A stretch of DNA of 64,000 bases, taken from UBA4742 sp002403895 (GTDB taxonomy: Bacteria; Actinomycetota; Acidimicrobiia; Acidimicrobiales; Acidimicrobilacustridaceae). A program made the translations under genes and the position numbers. The stretch covers positions 1 through 64,000 of the forward strand of contig DAISGD010000001.1 in assembly GCA_036823295.1 (NCBI GenBank), in the 5' to 3' direction. Below, piece after piece: positions 19,242 to 27,713 of this stretch. The notes under the pieces were generated by a model that did not search any database, was not told where the DNA came from, and saw only the letters and a list, made by a program, of their open reading frames with translations. Position 1 is the stretch's first letter, and each line of letters begins with the position of its first letter.

Positions 19242-20321
19242 TCAGCTCACGTCGGCCAACCACTCCCGCTCGAACGCTTGAAGGGCGAAGAGCTGCACCA
19301 GGGCCGCGTGGTCGAGCGTGCCCCCGTCGTCGTAGTGGCCGATGCCACCGGCCACGAAGCGACCACTTCGAGGGTCGCGCGCCTCGCGCCACACCCGTTC
19401 GAGATACCGGTCGAGCTCGGCCACCACCCGGGGCTGGGCCTCCACCGCATGGAGGGTCAACAGATTGCGGAACAAGATGGCCACGAACGCTGGCGGCTGG
19501 CCCCACAGCCGGTCCTCGGCGGCGAAGAAGTCGAGGGCGGCCCCGGCCAGGCGAACGGCGCGGTCCACATACGCCCGATCACCCGTGACCCGGAACCACA
19601 ACACGTCGGCGCCCACGGGGGTGCCCTGGTTGTAGGCCCAGACCGTGTCGTCGACCCGACCATGGGGATCGACATGATCGGCGAACAACCCCTCAGCGCG
19701 GAACAGCGTGGCCCACAACCATGAGTCGGACCGGTCGGCGAAGGCTCGGAACCGCTCGGCGCCGGTGAGGAGGTGCAGCCGCAGCGCGAGCTCGATGCCG
19801 GGCGCGGTAGCGCAGGTGTTGCGGCTCCCGCCCCCTTCGACCCAACGGATCCCCCCGTCGGGGTCCTGACCCGAGGCCACCAGCTCGAAGGTGCGCTTGG
19901 CCTTGTGCAACCACACGCTGTCGGGGTCGTCGCCGTGCTCTTGGCGGTGGGCCTGGACGAAGTCGAGCCCCAGCCAGGCGTTGTCGTCAAAGTACCGCTC
20001 CCCCGCGGCCGGGTAGGGGGCGTAGCCGTCCCCGCGGCGGTACAACTCGACGGTGTCGGCCAGGTCGGCCACCGGACCCGACCCGGTGCTCGACGGGGCC
20101 AACCGCTCCAGGTCGAGGGCGGCGGCCAGCACCTGGCTCATGGGCCACACCGCGGCGATGCCGGCGTTGCGCCCGGGACCGTCCATGACCAGCAGCTGGT
20201 TGCCGCCTCGGCGCAGCGTCGAAGTGGCGATGAGGTGCCGCCAGGCGTCGCCGGCCCGTTCCGCCGGTCCCTCGATCGTCGACCCGTCGGCGGGGGGCTC
20301 CGGTGTCCGGCGGCGCAGCAT
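19242..20321 (-). CDS. GH76-like glycoside hydrolase (alpha-1,6-mannanase family)
   Basis: The 359-residue protein has GH76 landmarks: FDDNAW with the adjacent Asp pair D112/D113 (the catalytic pair of the family), an NTCATAPG segment, and YNQGTPVGA. GH76 enzymes cleave alpha-1,6-linked mannan. There is no signal peptide, so it is predicted cytoplasmic, which is unusual for a mannanase. It lies between the HemD-like regulator (26-bp gap) and narK, in the same direction but with no obvious link to nitrate. Catalytic assignment is by motif only. Confidence 0.78.
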   Translation of the reverse strand: MLRRRTPEPPADGSTIEGPAERAGDAWRHLIATSTLRRGGNQLLVMDGPGRNAGIAAVWPMSQVLAAALDLERLAPSSTGSGPVADLADTVELYRRGDGYAPYPAAGERYFDDNAWLGLDFVQAHRQEHGDDPDSVWLHKAKRTFELVASGQDPDGGIRWVEGGGSRNTCATAPGIELALRLHLLTGAERFRAFADRSDSWLWATLFRAEGLFADHVDPHGRVDDTVWAYNQGTPVGADVLWFRVTGDRAYVDRAVRLAGAALDFFAAEDRLWGQPPAFVAILFRNLLTLHAVEAQPRVVAELDRYLERVWREARDPRSGRFVAGGIGHYDDGGTLDHAALVQLFALQAFEREWLADVS

Positions 20322-20347
20322 CCACCGAGCGTAGGGCGGGGCGGGTG

Positions 20348-21490
20348 CTACACCTCCGAGAGGCGGTAGCCCCGCCGGACCACGGTCTCGATGCCGGCGC
20401 CGGCCCCCGCAAGACGCTGGCGCAGCCGCCCCACGGTCACCTCCACCACGTGCTCATCAGTCTCGTCGGCCCACACCCGCCGCAGCAGCTCCGCCTTCGA
20501 CACCACCACCCCCGGACGGTCGGCGAGCACCGCCAAGACCTCGCGTTCGCGATCGGACAGCCACACCGGCTCGCCCTCGTCCACCCGGGCCATGCGCCCC
20601 TGGAGGGTCACCTGGCATCCGCCCAGGGTGAGCGCCCGCTGGCGGCCGGCGAAGTCGGCGGCGAAGGTCCGCACCATGGCACCCAGGCGCCACGCCACGG
20701 GCACGATCGTCACCTCGATTCCGTAGCCGCGGATCCGATCGGCGCATACGGGCCCGACACAGACGGCCGACGCCGAGCCGCTCACGAACGCGGCCCGCAC
20801 CTCGTCCAGCGTTCCCATTTCCTCGGCGATGGCAAAGAAGTTCGTCACTGCGTGGGCGGCGGTGAACGTGACCGCATCGATCGAGCCATCGATCACCCCC
20901 TGCAGGACCCGTAGAGCCGGGGCTCGGTCCTCCGGCAACTCCCAGCGGTACACGGGTACGGCCACAACGTCGAGGCCCAACGCCGCGACGGCGGGGCCCA
21001 TCCACTCGTCCGGCGACCCGTCGAGCTGCACTGCCACCCGGGTCTCGGCGTGACCGGAGCCCATCGGCAACGTGCGGGCCCGCACGCCCTCGGCCAGATG
21101 GTCGAGGAGCTCCCCGTTGCGCGACGTCTGGGTCCGCCAATCCACGTCGATCCCGGCAGTCATGGCGGCACCCTCCGCCTTCGGTCCCCGAGCGAGCACG
21201 AGTGCCGGTCGGAGCGCCTCGAGAAGTTCCTCGCCGAGCCCGAGACTCTCCGCCCCACCCAGCCAGCCGCGGACACCTAGCCCGGTCGTCAGGACGACGA
21301 CATCGGGGGGATCGGCGATGAGGGCCTCGATCGCGGTGCGCAGGCGCCCCTCATCGCCGAGCGGCAACGTCCGGATGGTGGGCCCGTGCACGACGCGCGC
21401 CCCGCGACGCTCGAGGAGCTGGATCTGCTCGTCCCACCGACGGTCCGCGGTGACGGCGACGGTGTAGCCGTGCAAGGCGCCGACGCTCAT
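20348..21490 (-). CDS. HemD-like / OmpR-type winged-helix regulator (NnaR-like)
   Basis: With the ATG at 21490 the protein is 380 residues. Residues ~1-265 form a uroporphyrinogen-III-synthase-like bilobal domain and ~285-380 an OmpR/PhoB-type winged helix (ending RGYRLSEV). This fusion is known from actinobacteria, where NnaR co-activates nitrate/nitrite assimilation with GlnR. Overlapping nirD by 4 bp supports the same role, perhaps sensing a sirohaem precursor. Whether the HemD domain is still enzymatic is not clear. The true hemD may be elsewhere. Confidence 0.87.
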   Translation of the reverse strand: MSVGALHGYTVAVTADRRWDEQIQLLERRGARVVHGPTIRTLPLGDEGRLRTAIEALIADPPDVVVLTTGLGVRGWLGGAESLGLGEELLEALRPALVLARGPKAEGAAMTAGIDVDWRTQTSRNGELLDHLAEGVRARTLPMGSGHAETRVAVQLDGSPDEWMGPAVAALGLDVVAVPVYRWELPEDRAPALRVLQGVIDGSIDAVTFTAAHAVTNFFAIAEEMGTLDEVRAAFVSGSASAVCVGPVCADRIRGYGIEVTIVPVAWRLGAMVRTFAADFAGRQRALTLGGCQVTLQGRMARVDEGEPVWLSDREREVLAVLADRPGVVVSKAELLRRVWADETDEHVVEVTVGRLRQRLAGAGAGIETVVRRGYRLSEV

Positions 21491-21930
21491 GGGCCAATGG
21501 TGGCCGGTCCGTGTTTCGAGTCGATTTCCCGGTGATTTCCCGCGGATGAGCCTTTGGCGCCCACCTGGACCCGGCCGGCGGTCACCCGCACCGGCCAAAC
21601 GTCGAGTGTCACCGTCACGTCATCGATGCAGTCGCCGGTGGCCAGGTCGAAGCGCTGTTTGAGCAGCGGTGAGACCACCACCAGCCGGGCACCGACAGAA
21701 CCGACGATGCCCCGCGACAGCACCGATGTCCCGGTGAACGGGTCCTGGTTGTCGACCGCGAACCATTGGTCTGGAGCGTCGCTCGACTCCGACGAGCAAC
21801 GGAACACCGCCACCGCCCGAGAGCCGATCAGGGCGCACACACCCCGGTCGGGCACCACGTCGCCCACCCGGCAGACCTCGACCCAGGCCGGGTCGGCAAC
21901 CGAGGTGGTCTGCTCGTCGAGGACCGTCAT
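21487..21930 (-). CDS. nirD: Assimilatory nitrite reductase small subunit
   Basis: The 147-residue protein has the Rieske-like fold of NirD but lacks the Cys-His cluster ligands, as is normal for this subunit. Landmarks are WVEVCRVGDVVPDRG near the N-terminus and FDLATGDC. It partners NirB for NAD(P)H-dependent reduction of nitrite to ammonium. ATGA overlaps of 4 bp with both nirB and the regulator gene show translational coupling. The C-terminal ~25 residues are an unmatched polar tail. Confidence 0.9.
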   Translation of the reverse strand: MTVLDEQTTSVADPAWVEVCRVGDVVPDRGVCALIGSRAVAVFRCSSESSDAPDQWFAVDNQDPFTGTSVLSRGIVGSVGARLVVVSPLLKQRFDLATGDCIDDVTVTLDVWPVRVTAGRVQVGAKGSSAGNHREIDSKHGPATIGP

Positions 21931-24497
21931 CGCCGCACCGCCTCGCGGGCGCGCTCGGCGATCGTCGCCGGGCGGATCTGGCCCCGCTCTCGCACGAACA
22001 CCACGCTCGGGTCAGGCTGGTCGGGGGCGTTCACGAAGGTCACGAACCGAGCGATGGCCTCGGGCCGGGCGATGGTGGCCTTCCACTCGCACTCGTAGGT
22101 GGCGACATGGTGCGCCATCTCCGCCTCGAACCCGGCGCACAGACCCAGGGCATCGTCGACGATCACCCGCCGCAGGTGGTCGACTCCGCCCTCGAGCTGT
22201 TCCAGCCAGGGCGCGGTGCGTTGCAGCCGGTCGGCCGTGCGCACGTAGAACATGAGGAAGCGGTCGATGAGCGGGATCAGCTCGTCGGTGTCGAGGTCCT
22301 CGGCGAAGAGCACGGCATGGCGCGGGCGCTGGCCTCCGTTGCCGCCCACATAGAGGTTCCATCCCCGCTCGGTGGCGATCACCCCGACGTCCTTGCTCTG
22401 GGCTTCGGCACATTCGCGCGAGCACCCCGAGACGGCCATCTTGATCTTGTGGGGCGCGCGCAGGCCCCGGTAACGCAGCTCCAGGGCGATGGCCAGCGAC
22501 GTCGAGTCGGCCACCCCGTAGCGACACCAGTTCTCCCCTACGCACGACTTCACCGTGCGCAGCGCCTTGCCATAGGCGTGCCCCGACTCGAAGCCGGCCT
22601 CGATGAGCCGCTCCCAGATCGGGGGCAGCTGATCGACCCGGGCACCGAACAGGTCGATGCGTTGCCCGCCGGTGATCTTGGTGTACAGCCCGAACTCGCG
22701 GGCCACCTGCCCGATGGCGATCAGCCCGTCGGGGGTCACCTCCCCGCCCGGAATGCGAGGGACGACCGAGTAGGTCCCGTCCTTTTGCAGGTTGGCCAGG
22801 AAGGCGTCGTTCGTGTCTTGGAGGCTGGCCTGCTCCCCGTCCAGGATGTAACCGTTGCCCTGCGAGGCCAGGATCGAGGCCACGGTCGGCTTGCAGATCT
22901 CGCACCCCCGGCCCCGGCCGTGGCCAGCCACCACTTCAGCGAACGACCGGTAACCCCTGACCCGGATGAGGTCGAACAGATCCTGTCGGGTGAGGTCGAA
23001 GTGCTCGCACAGCGCCGAGCTCAGCTCGATGCCGGCCCGGGCCAGCTCGTCCCGCAACACGTCGGTGAGGAGGGGCACGCACCCGCCACAGCCGGTGCCG
23101 GCGCGGGTGGCTGCCTTGAGATCGCCGACCGTCCCCGCCCCGCCTGTCACCGCGGCGCACAGGGCCCCCTTGGTCACGTTCTCGCAAGTGCACACCGTGG
23201 CCCCGTCGGCCAGGGCACCGACACCCGCGATCGAGACGGCGTCGTTGCCGCCGCGATCGGGGAGGATGAGCGCCTCGGGATGGGCGGGGGTGGGCAGGTC
23301 TCCCCGGGCCATCTGGGCCAGGGAGTGATAGCCGGTGGCGTCGCCCACCAGGATCCCACCCAGCACCCGGTCGCCCGTCGGGGACACGACGAGCTTCTTG
23401 TACACGCCGGCAATCGGGTCGTCGTACACGATCTGGCGACAGCCGTCCCCGGCGCCATGGGCATCGCCGAAGCTGGCCACGTCGACGCCGAGGAGCTTGA
23501 GCTTGGTGCTGAGGTCCGCCCCCTCGAACCGAGTGGAGCGGTCCGACGCCGAGGTTCCCGCCAGCCGCCGAGCCAGCACCCGGGCCATGTCGTAGCCGGG
23601 AGCCACCAGCCCGTAGATCCGCCCCTCGACGAGCGCGCACTCGCCAATGGCGTAGATGTCCGGGGCCGACGTCGCCAGCCCGGGATCGACGACGATGCCC
23701 CCGCGCTCGCCCACCTCGAGTCCGGCCTGGCGGGCCAGGTCGTCGCGGGGACGGATGCCCGCCGAGAACACCAGCAGGTCGGTGGCCAGGTCGGAATGAT
23801 CGTCGTCCGCAAACGTCAAGTGCGAGACCCTCCCGTCGGAGCCACCGACGATGCCCGTCGTCTGACGTCCGAGATGGATCGACACCCCGAGGTCCTCGAT
23901 CCGCCGCCGCAGGGCGCCGCCGCCGCCGTCGTCGACCTGGACCGGCATCAGCCGGGGGGCGAACTCCACCACGTGGGTGGCCAACCCCATGGCGAGCAGG
24001 GCGTTGGCGGCCTCGAGGCCGAGCAGGCCACCACCGATGACGGTGCCCACCGACGCGTCCGGCCGCATGGCCGCCTCGGCGATGGCTTCGAGGTCCTCGA
24101 TGGTTCGATATACGAACGTGCCGGGGAGCTTGTGGCCCGGGATGGGCGGCACGAACGGGTAGGAGCCGGTGGCCAGCACGAGGGCGTCGTAGGCGACGGT
24201 CACACCGGCCGCCGAGTGCACCTGGCGGACGGCGGTGTCGATGGCCTCCACCCGGTCGCCGTAGTGCACGCTGATCCCCAGCGCTTCGTAGCTGCCGGGC
24301 TCCACCAGAGTGAGGTCCTCGGCGGTCGAGCCGGTGAAAAACGAGCTGAGGGCGACGCGGTCATACGCCGGTCGAGGCTCCTCGGCAAAGGTCACGATCT
24401 GCCACTGGTCGATTCCACCGGTTTCGGCCAGCGCCAGCAGGAACTTGTGGCCGACCATGCCGTTGCCCACCACGACCAACTGTCCCCGTTGCGTCAT
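21927..24497 (-). CDS. nirB: Assimilatory nitrite reductase large subunit (sirohaem, NAD(P)H)
   Basis: The 856-residue protein has the full NirB layout. An N-terminal FAD/NAD(P)H reductase starts with VVVGNGMVGHK. A BFD-like [2Fe-2S] region lies at ~425-475 (CTCEN and CGGC), followed by a second BFD-like helix pair. The sirohaem/[4Fe-4S] half-domains carry SCVGENWC and SGCSRECA, the four cluster cysteines. It reduces nitrite to ammonium. The ATG at 24497 is preceded by GGGTGG at good spacing and was preferred over the GTG at 24506. It begins the nirB-nirD-regulator unit. Confidence 0.95.
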   Translation of the reverse strand: MTQRGQLVVVGNGMVGHKFLLALAETGGIDQWQIVTFAEEPRPAYDRVALSSFFTGSTAEDLTLVEPGSYEALGISVHYGDRVEAIDTAVRQVHSAAGVTVAYDALVLATGSYPFVPPIPGHKLPGTFVYRTIEDLEAIAEAAMRPDASVGTVIGGGLLGLEAANALLAMGLATHVVEFAPRLMPVQVDDGGGGALRRRIEDLGVSIHLGRQTTGIVGGSDGRVSHLTFADDDHSDLATDLLVFSAGIRPRDDLARQAGLEVGERGGIVVDPGLATSAPDIYAIGECALVEGRIYGLVAPGYDMARVLARRLAGTSASDRSTRFEGADLSTKLKLLGVDVASFGDAHGAGDGCRQIVYDDPIAGVYKKLVVSPTGDRVLGGILVGDATGYHSLAQMARGDLPTPAHPEALILPDRGGNDAVSIAGVGALADGATVCTCENVTKGALCAAVTGGAGTVGDLKAATRAGTGCGGCVPLLTDVLRDELARAGIELSSALCEHFDLTRQDLFDLIRVRGYRSFAEVVAGHGRGRGCEICKPTVASILASQGNGYILDGEQASLQDTNDAFLANLQKDGTYSVVPRIPGGEVTPDGLIAIGQVAREFGLYTKITGGQRIDLFGARVDQLPPIWERLIEAGFESGHAYGKALRTVKSCVGENWCRYGVADSTSLAIALELRYRGLRAPHKIKMAVSGCSRECAEAQSKDVGVIATERGWNLYVGGNGGQRPRHAVLFAEDLDTDELIPLIDRFLMFYVRTADRLQRTAPWLEQLEGGVDHLRRVIVDDALGLCAGFEAEMAHHVATYECEWKATIARPEAIARFVTFVNAPDQPDPSVVFVRERGQIRPATIAERAREAVRR

Positions 24498-24648
24498 GAG
24501 TGCCACCCAACACGAACGCTGTTGCCCGACCGTTGCCCCGCCGTGAACCTACGGCGAACGCGGCCCGACACCGGCGCCACCGAGGCCGTGCGTCACCTCA
24601 CGACTGGCCCGATCCCCCTGTGAGCCGCCTGGGACCGCGGTGGCCGGA
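24498..24648 (-). promoter_or_regulatory. Upstream region of nirB operon, with short direct repeats
   Basis: Non-coding gap between nirB and the end of mreB. On the plus strand GTTGCCC occurs twice (24522-24528 and 24533-24539), four bases apart. A direct repeat here could be an operator for the nitrate regulator or GlnR, but it does not fit the known GlnR consensus and no clear -10/-35 pair was seen. Confidence 0.3.
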
Positions 24649-25644
24649 TCAGACCATGAACATGACTTTGAGGGCGTCGAAGGCCTCGATGCAGTGACCG
24701 GCGCCGAGGACCACGCATTCGAGCGGCGCGTCGACGAGGTGCACCGGGATCTCGGTCTCCTGCTCCAGCCGCAGGTCCAGGCCGCGGAGCATGCCGCCAC
24801 CGCCCACCAGATGGATCCCCTGCGAGATGAGGTCCTGAGCCAGCTCCGGCGGCGCTTGGCCCAGACAGGCGATCACCGCGTCGACCATGGCCGACACCGG
24901 CTCGTCGATCGCCTCGCGCACCTCCTCGGCCGACAGCACCACCGTCTTGGGCAGGCCACTCATCAGCTCGCGGCCGCGCACCTCAGCGGCGTACTCGTCC
25001 TCGGTGGGCCACGCCGAGCCAATGGTGACCTTGATCTCCTCCGCGGTGCGTTCACCGATGGCGATGCCGTACTCGCGACGGATGTAGGTCTGGATGTGGG
25101 CATCGATGTCGAACGAGCCGACCCGGACCGCCTCGAGGGCCACCACGCCTCCCAGCGAGATGAGCGCCGTCTCCGACGTGCCGCCGCCGATGTCGACCAC
25201 CATGTTGCCCATCGGCTCGTTGATGGGCAGGCCGGCGCCGATGGCCGCCGCCATAGGCTGTTCGATGAGATGCGCCTCCGACGCCCCCGCCCGCTTGGCC
25301 GCCTCGATGACGGCCCGGCGCTCGACGGTGGTGATGGCCGAGGGCACGCAGATGACCACCCTGGGCCGATTGAAGCGGCTCACGCCGACCCGTTGCAGCA
25401 GGAGGCGGATCATCCGCTGGGTGATCTCGAAATCGGTGATGGCTCCCTTGCGCAGAGGGCGGACGGCCACGATGTAGCTGGGGGTGCGCCCGATCATCTG
25501 CCACGCCTCGTGCCCCATGGCCAGCACATCCTGGGTGCGGCTGTTGAGCGCGATTACGGACGGCTCGTTCAAGACGATGCCCTCGCCGCGTGCGTACACC
25601 AGGGTGTTGGCCGTTCCCAGGTCGATGGCCAGGTCGCGGGCTAT
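24649..25644 (-). CDS. mreB: MreB/Mbl-type bacterial actin, apparent ATA start
   Basis: The 331-residue actin-fold protein has DLAIDLGTANT (phosphate 1), VDIGGGTSE (phosphate 2, ~residue 160) and the C-terminal HLVGGGGMLRG adenosine motif. It polymerises at the membrane to direct wall growth. The conserved N-terminus runs upstream of the first GTG (25599) to an ATA at 25644. This ATA is preceded by GAGGAG about 8 nt away and overlaps the upstream gene's stop as ATAG. No ATG, GTG or TTG exists between that stop and 25599, and starting at 25599 would delete phosphate 1. No mreC/mreD is adjacent. Expected family length is ~335-345. Confidence 0.87.
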   Translation of the reverse strand: MARDLAIDLGTANTLVYARGEGIVLNEPSVIALNSRTQDVLAMGHEAWQMIGRTPSYIVAVRPLRKGAITDFEITQRMIRLLLQRVGVSRFNRPRVVICVPSAITTVERRAVIEAAKRAGASEAHLIEQPMAAAIGAGLPINEPMGNMVVDIGGGTSETALISLGGVVALEAVRVGSFDIDAHIQTYIRREYGIAIGERTAEEIKVTIGSAWPTEDEYAAEVRGRELMSGLPKTVVLSAEEVREAIDEPVSAMVDAVIACLGQAPPELAQDLISQGIHLVGGGGMLRGLDLRLEQETEIPVHLVDAPLECVVLGAGHCIEAFDALKVMFMV

Positions 25645-25898
25645 GGCCGGGGCTCCTCGGGAGTGACCGCCGGATCGGCCGTGTCGTCGTAGTCGGTCGC
25701 CCCCCTCGGCTGCACCGCGGAGCCGCGGCCCCGATCGCCCTGGGCGGCATCGGGATCACGGCCGAGGGCGCGCATCTCGCGCTCGAAATCATCGATGCTC
25801 GACATGAACGTCTTGGGCTTGCGGCTGAAGGCCCAGATGGCCAGGGACACAACCACGCTGAACCCGATGGCGACCAACAAGAAGGCGGCGTTGTTCAT
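25641..25898 (-). CDS. Small single-pass membrane protein
   Basis: An 85-residue product with an N-terminal hydrophobic helix (residues ~4-23), a basic RKPK stop-transfer, a motif-like SSIDDFEREMRALGRDP stretch, and an acidic disordered tail. It overlaps moaE by 4 bp and mreB by 4 nt (ATAG), so it is made together with both. Family not recognised. A link to MreB localisation is possible from coupling alone. Confidence 0.72.
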   Translation of the reverse strand: MNNAAFLLVAIGFSVVVSLAIWAFSRKPKTFMSSIDDFEREMRALGRDPDAAQGDRGRGSAVQPRGATDYDDTADPAVTPEEPRP

Positions 25899-26395
25899 GA
25901 GGAGCCGTCCCGCACCCGGTCGAACTCGTCCAGTTCGACGAGGTGCCGGGCCTCGAGACCCCAGCTCTCTCCGTCTGACCACGTCTCACGCTTCCAGATG
26001 GGCACCGTGGCCTTGAGGGCATCGATGGCGAACCGGGCGGCGTCGAACGCCTCACCACGATGCGGGGCGGAGACCACGACCACGACCGCCGACTGACCGA
26101 GGGCAACTGGTCCTACGCGGTGCAACAGCGCCACCCGCCCGATCTCCGGCCAGCGGACCCGGGCCTCGGCGGCAATGGCACGCATCCGCGGCAGCGCCTC
26201 GTCCTCATAGGCCTCGTACGTGAGGGTGGAGACGTCGACCCGGCCCTCCGAGTGGTCGCGGGCCGTCCCGCTGAAGACGACGACCGCCCCACAACGCGGG
26301 AGAACCGCCCAGTCGGCAGCCGCACCAAACGGCAACGGCTCGCCCGACAGGCCTACCCAGTCATCGGCGCGCTCGGGAGGCATCACGGGGGCCAT
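25895..26395 (-). CDS. moaE: Molybdopterin synthase catalytic subunit
   Basis: The 166-residue MoaE-family protein has the conserved LHRVGPVALGQSAVVVVV core and the active-site Lys region KATVPIWKRE. It transfers sulfur from MoaD thiocarboxylate to precursor Z to form molybdopterin. ATGs at 26395 and 26383 are both possible. No moaD is adjacent. It may supply cofactor to the nitrate reductase, but it belongs to a different transcript leading into mreB. Confidence 0.9.
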   Translation of the reverse strand: MAPVMPPERADDWVGLSGEPLPFGAAADWAVLPRCGAVVVFSGTARDHSEGRVDVSTLTYEAYEDEALPRMRAIAAEARVRWPEIGRVALLHRVGPVALGQSAVVVVVSAPHRGEAFDAARFAIDALKATVPIWKRETWSDGESWGLEARHLVELDEFDRVRDGSS

Positions 26396-26468
26396 CGTAG
26401 GCGACCGACCCCCGTCGCCGACACGGGGCGCGGCCACCAGGGCCGGACAGGTCACTAACGTTTGCGCC

Positions 26469-27698
26469 GTGCCTGACCACGATGACGCCGACGACGCGCC
26501 CGCCAGCGGGCCACCCCCGCCGCCGGACGACCGACTGTGGCGCCATCCCTCGGAGCTGGGCGGGGCCAGCCCGGTCACGATCGTCTCCGCCGCCCGCAAT
26601 CCCCCGCGCATGGTGGCGGTGGGCGTGGCCGGAGGCCTACTCGGGGCCGCCGCCATGCTGGCCGCGGTGTTCGCCCTGGGGGGCTTCGACCATCAGGGTT
26701 CCGTGACCGCAGTCGAACAGATCCAGCTCTCCCAGCCCAAGGATCCGGCCCCCTCCGAGCTCGCCATCGCCGACAAGGCCCTTCCCGCCGTCACTCAGGT
26801 CAATGCGACGACGGCCACCGGCACCGTGGCCGGCACCGCCGTGGTGTTCCGTGACGACGGGCACCTCCTGACCACCGCCGATGTCGTCGACGGTGCCGAG
26901 TCGCTCACCGTGGAACTGTCCGACGGGACGGTCCTGCCGGCGCGAGTGGTCGGCGTCGACCGGGTGAACGACATCGCCGTGCTCAAGGTCGATCACGGCA
27001 AGATGCCGGTGGCCGCCCTGGCCATGGAAGCGGATCTGCAACTCGGCGAGCCCACCATCGCCGTCGAGTGCCTGGCGGGCAAGCCCGGATCACCCAATCT
27101 CTCGGTGGGTCTGGTGAGTGCGCTGGGCCGCCGGGTCGACGCCGACGACGGGACGTCGCTTCACGACATGATCCAGACGAATGTGCGCCTGTCGAGCACG
27201 GGAGCGGGCACGGTGCTGCTGGACAGTCGGGGGGCGGTGATCGGGTTGGTCACCCGCCGAGGTATGCCCGCGGTCGGCGCGTCGACGAGCAAGGTCACGG
27301 TGACCACGTCGGGCCGATCCGAAACGCTGGTGCCGCGCTACGCCACTCCGGTGGAGTACGCCAAGGCGGTCGCCGACGAGTTGATCCTCACCGGTCGGGT
27401 CGCCCACCCGTGGCTCGGGGTCGAGAGCAGCGACCTGAGCGACAAGGAGATGAACGCCCTGGGGCACGGCGGCGCCCGTATCGAGCGAGTCACCCCGGGC
27501 AGCCCGGCCGAGAGCGCGGGACTGGCCGCCGGCGACATCGTGGTCGGCGTGGACGATGCTCCGGTCGAGTCCAGCTCGGACCTGGTGGTGGCCCTGCGGC
27601 GACACCGACCATCCGAATCCGTGGGCGTCACCTACCTCCGGTCCGGTGAGGCGGGCGTGGCCCTGGCCACCCTGGCCGACAAGCCGTCCATCCCCTGA
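26469..27698 (+). CDS. HtrA-like membrane PDZ protein with lost catalytic residues
   Basis: With the GTG at 26469 the protein is 409 residues. It has an acidic/proline-rich cytoplasmic N-terminus, a TM helix ~48-71, a trypsin-like domain ~100-265, and a PDZ domain ~315-400. Compared with the intact HtrA at 42029-43318, the catalytic His is Asp138 (LTTADVV for LTNAHVV) and the catalytic Ser is Ala246 (STGAGTV for PGNSGGP). Only the Asp (D168) remains. It is therefore predicted to be a non-proteolytic HtrA homologue, perhaps a scaffold or decoy. It is divergent from moaE (73 bp) and convergent with the epimerase gene. Confidence 0.87.
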   Translation: MPDHDDADDAPASGPPPPPDDRLWRHPSELGGASPVTIVSAARNPPRMVAVGVAGGLLGAAAMLAAVFALGGFDHQGSVTAVEQIQLSQPKDPAPSELAIADKALPAVTQVNATTATGTVAGTAVVFRDDGHLLTTADVVDGAESLTVELSDGTVLPARVVGVDRVNDIAVLKVDHGKMPVAALAMEADLQLGEPTIAVECLAGKPGSPNLSVGLVSALGRRVDADDGTSLHDMIQTNVRLSSTGAGTVLLDSRGAVIGLVTRRGMPAVGASTSKVTVTTSGRSETLVPRYATPVEYAKAVADELILTGRVAHPWLGVESSDLSDKEMNALGHGGARIERVTPGSPAESAGLAAGDIVVGVDDAPVESSSDLVVALRRHRPSESVGVTYLRSGEAGVALATLADKPSIP

Positions 27699-27713
27699 TC
27701 GAGGCGAAGCCCC

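Noticed and set aside
22107..24623. 838-codon plus-strand frame opposite nirB
   Set aside because: nirB on the other strand has complete cofactor motifs; the opposite frame looks like a high-GC artefact.
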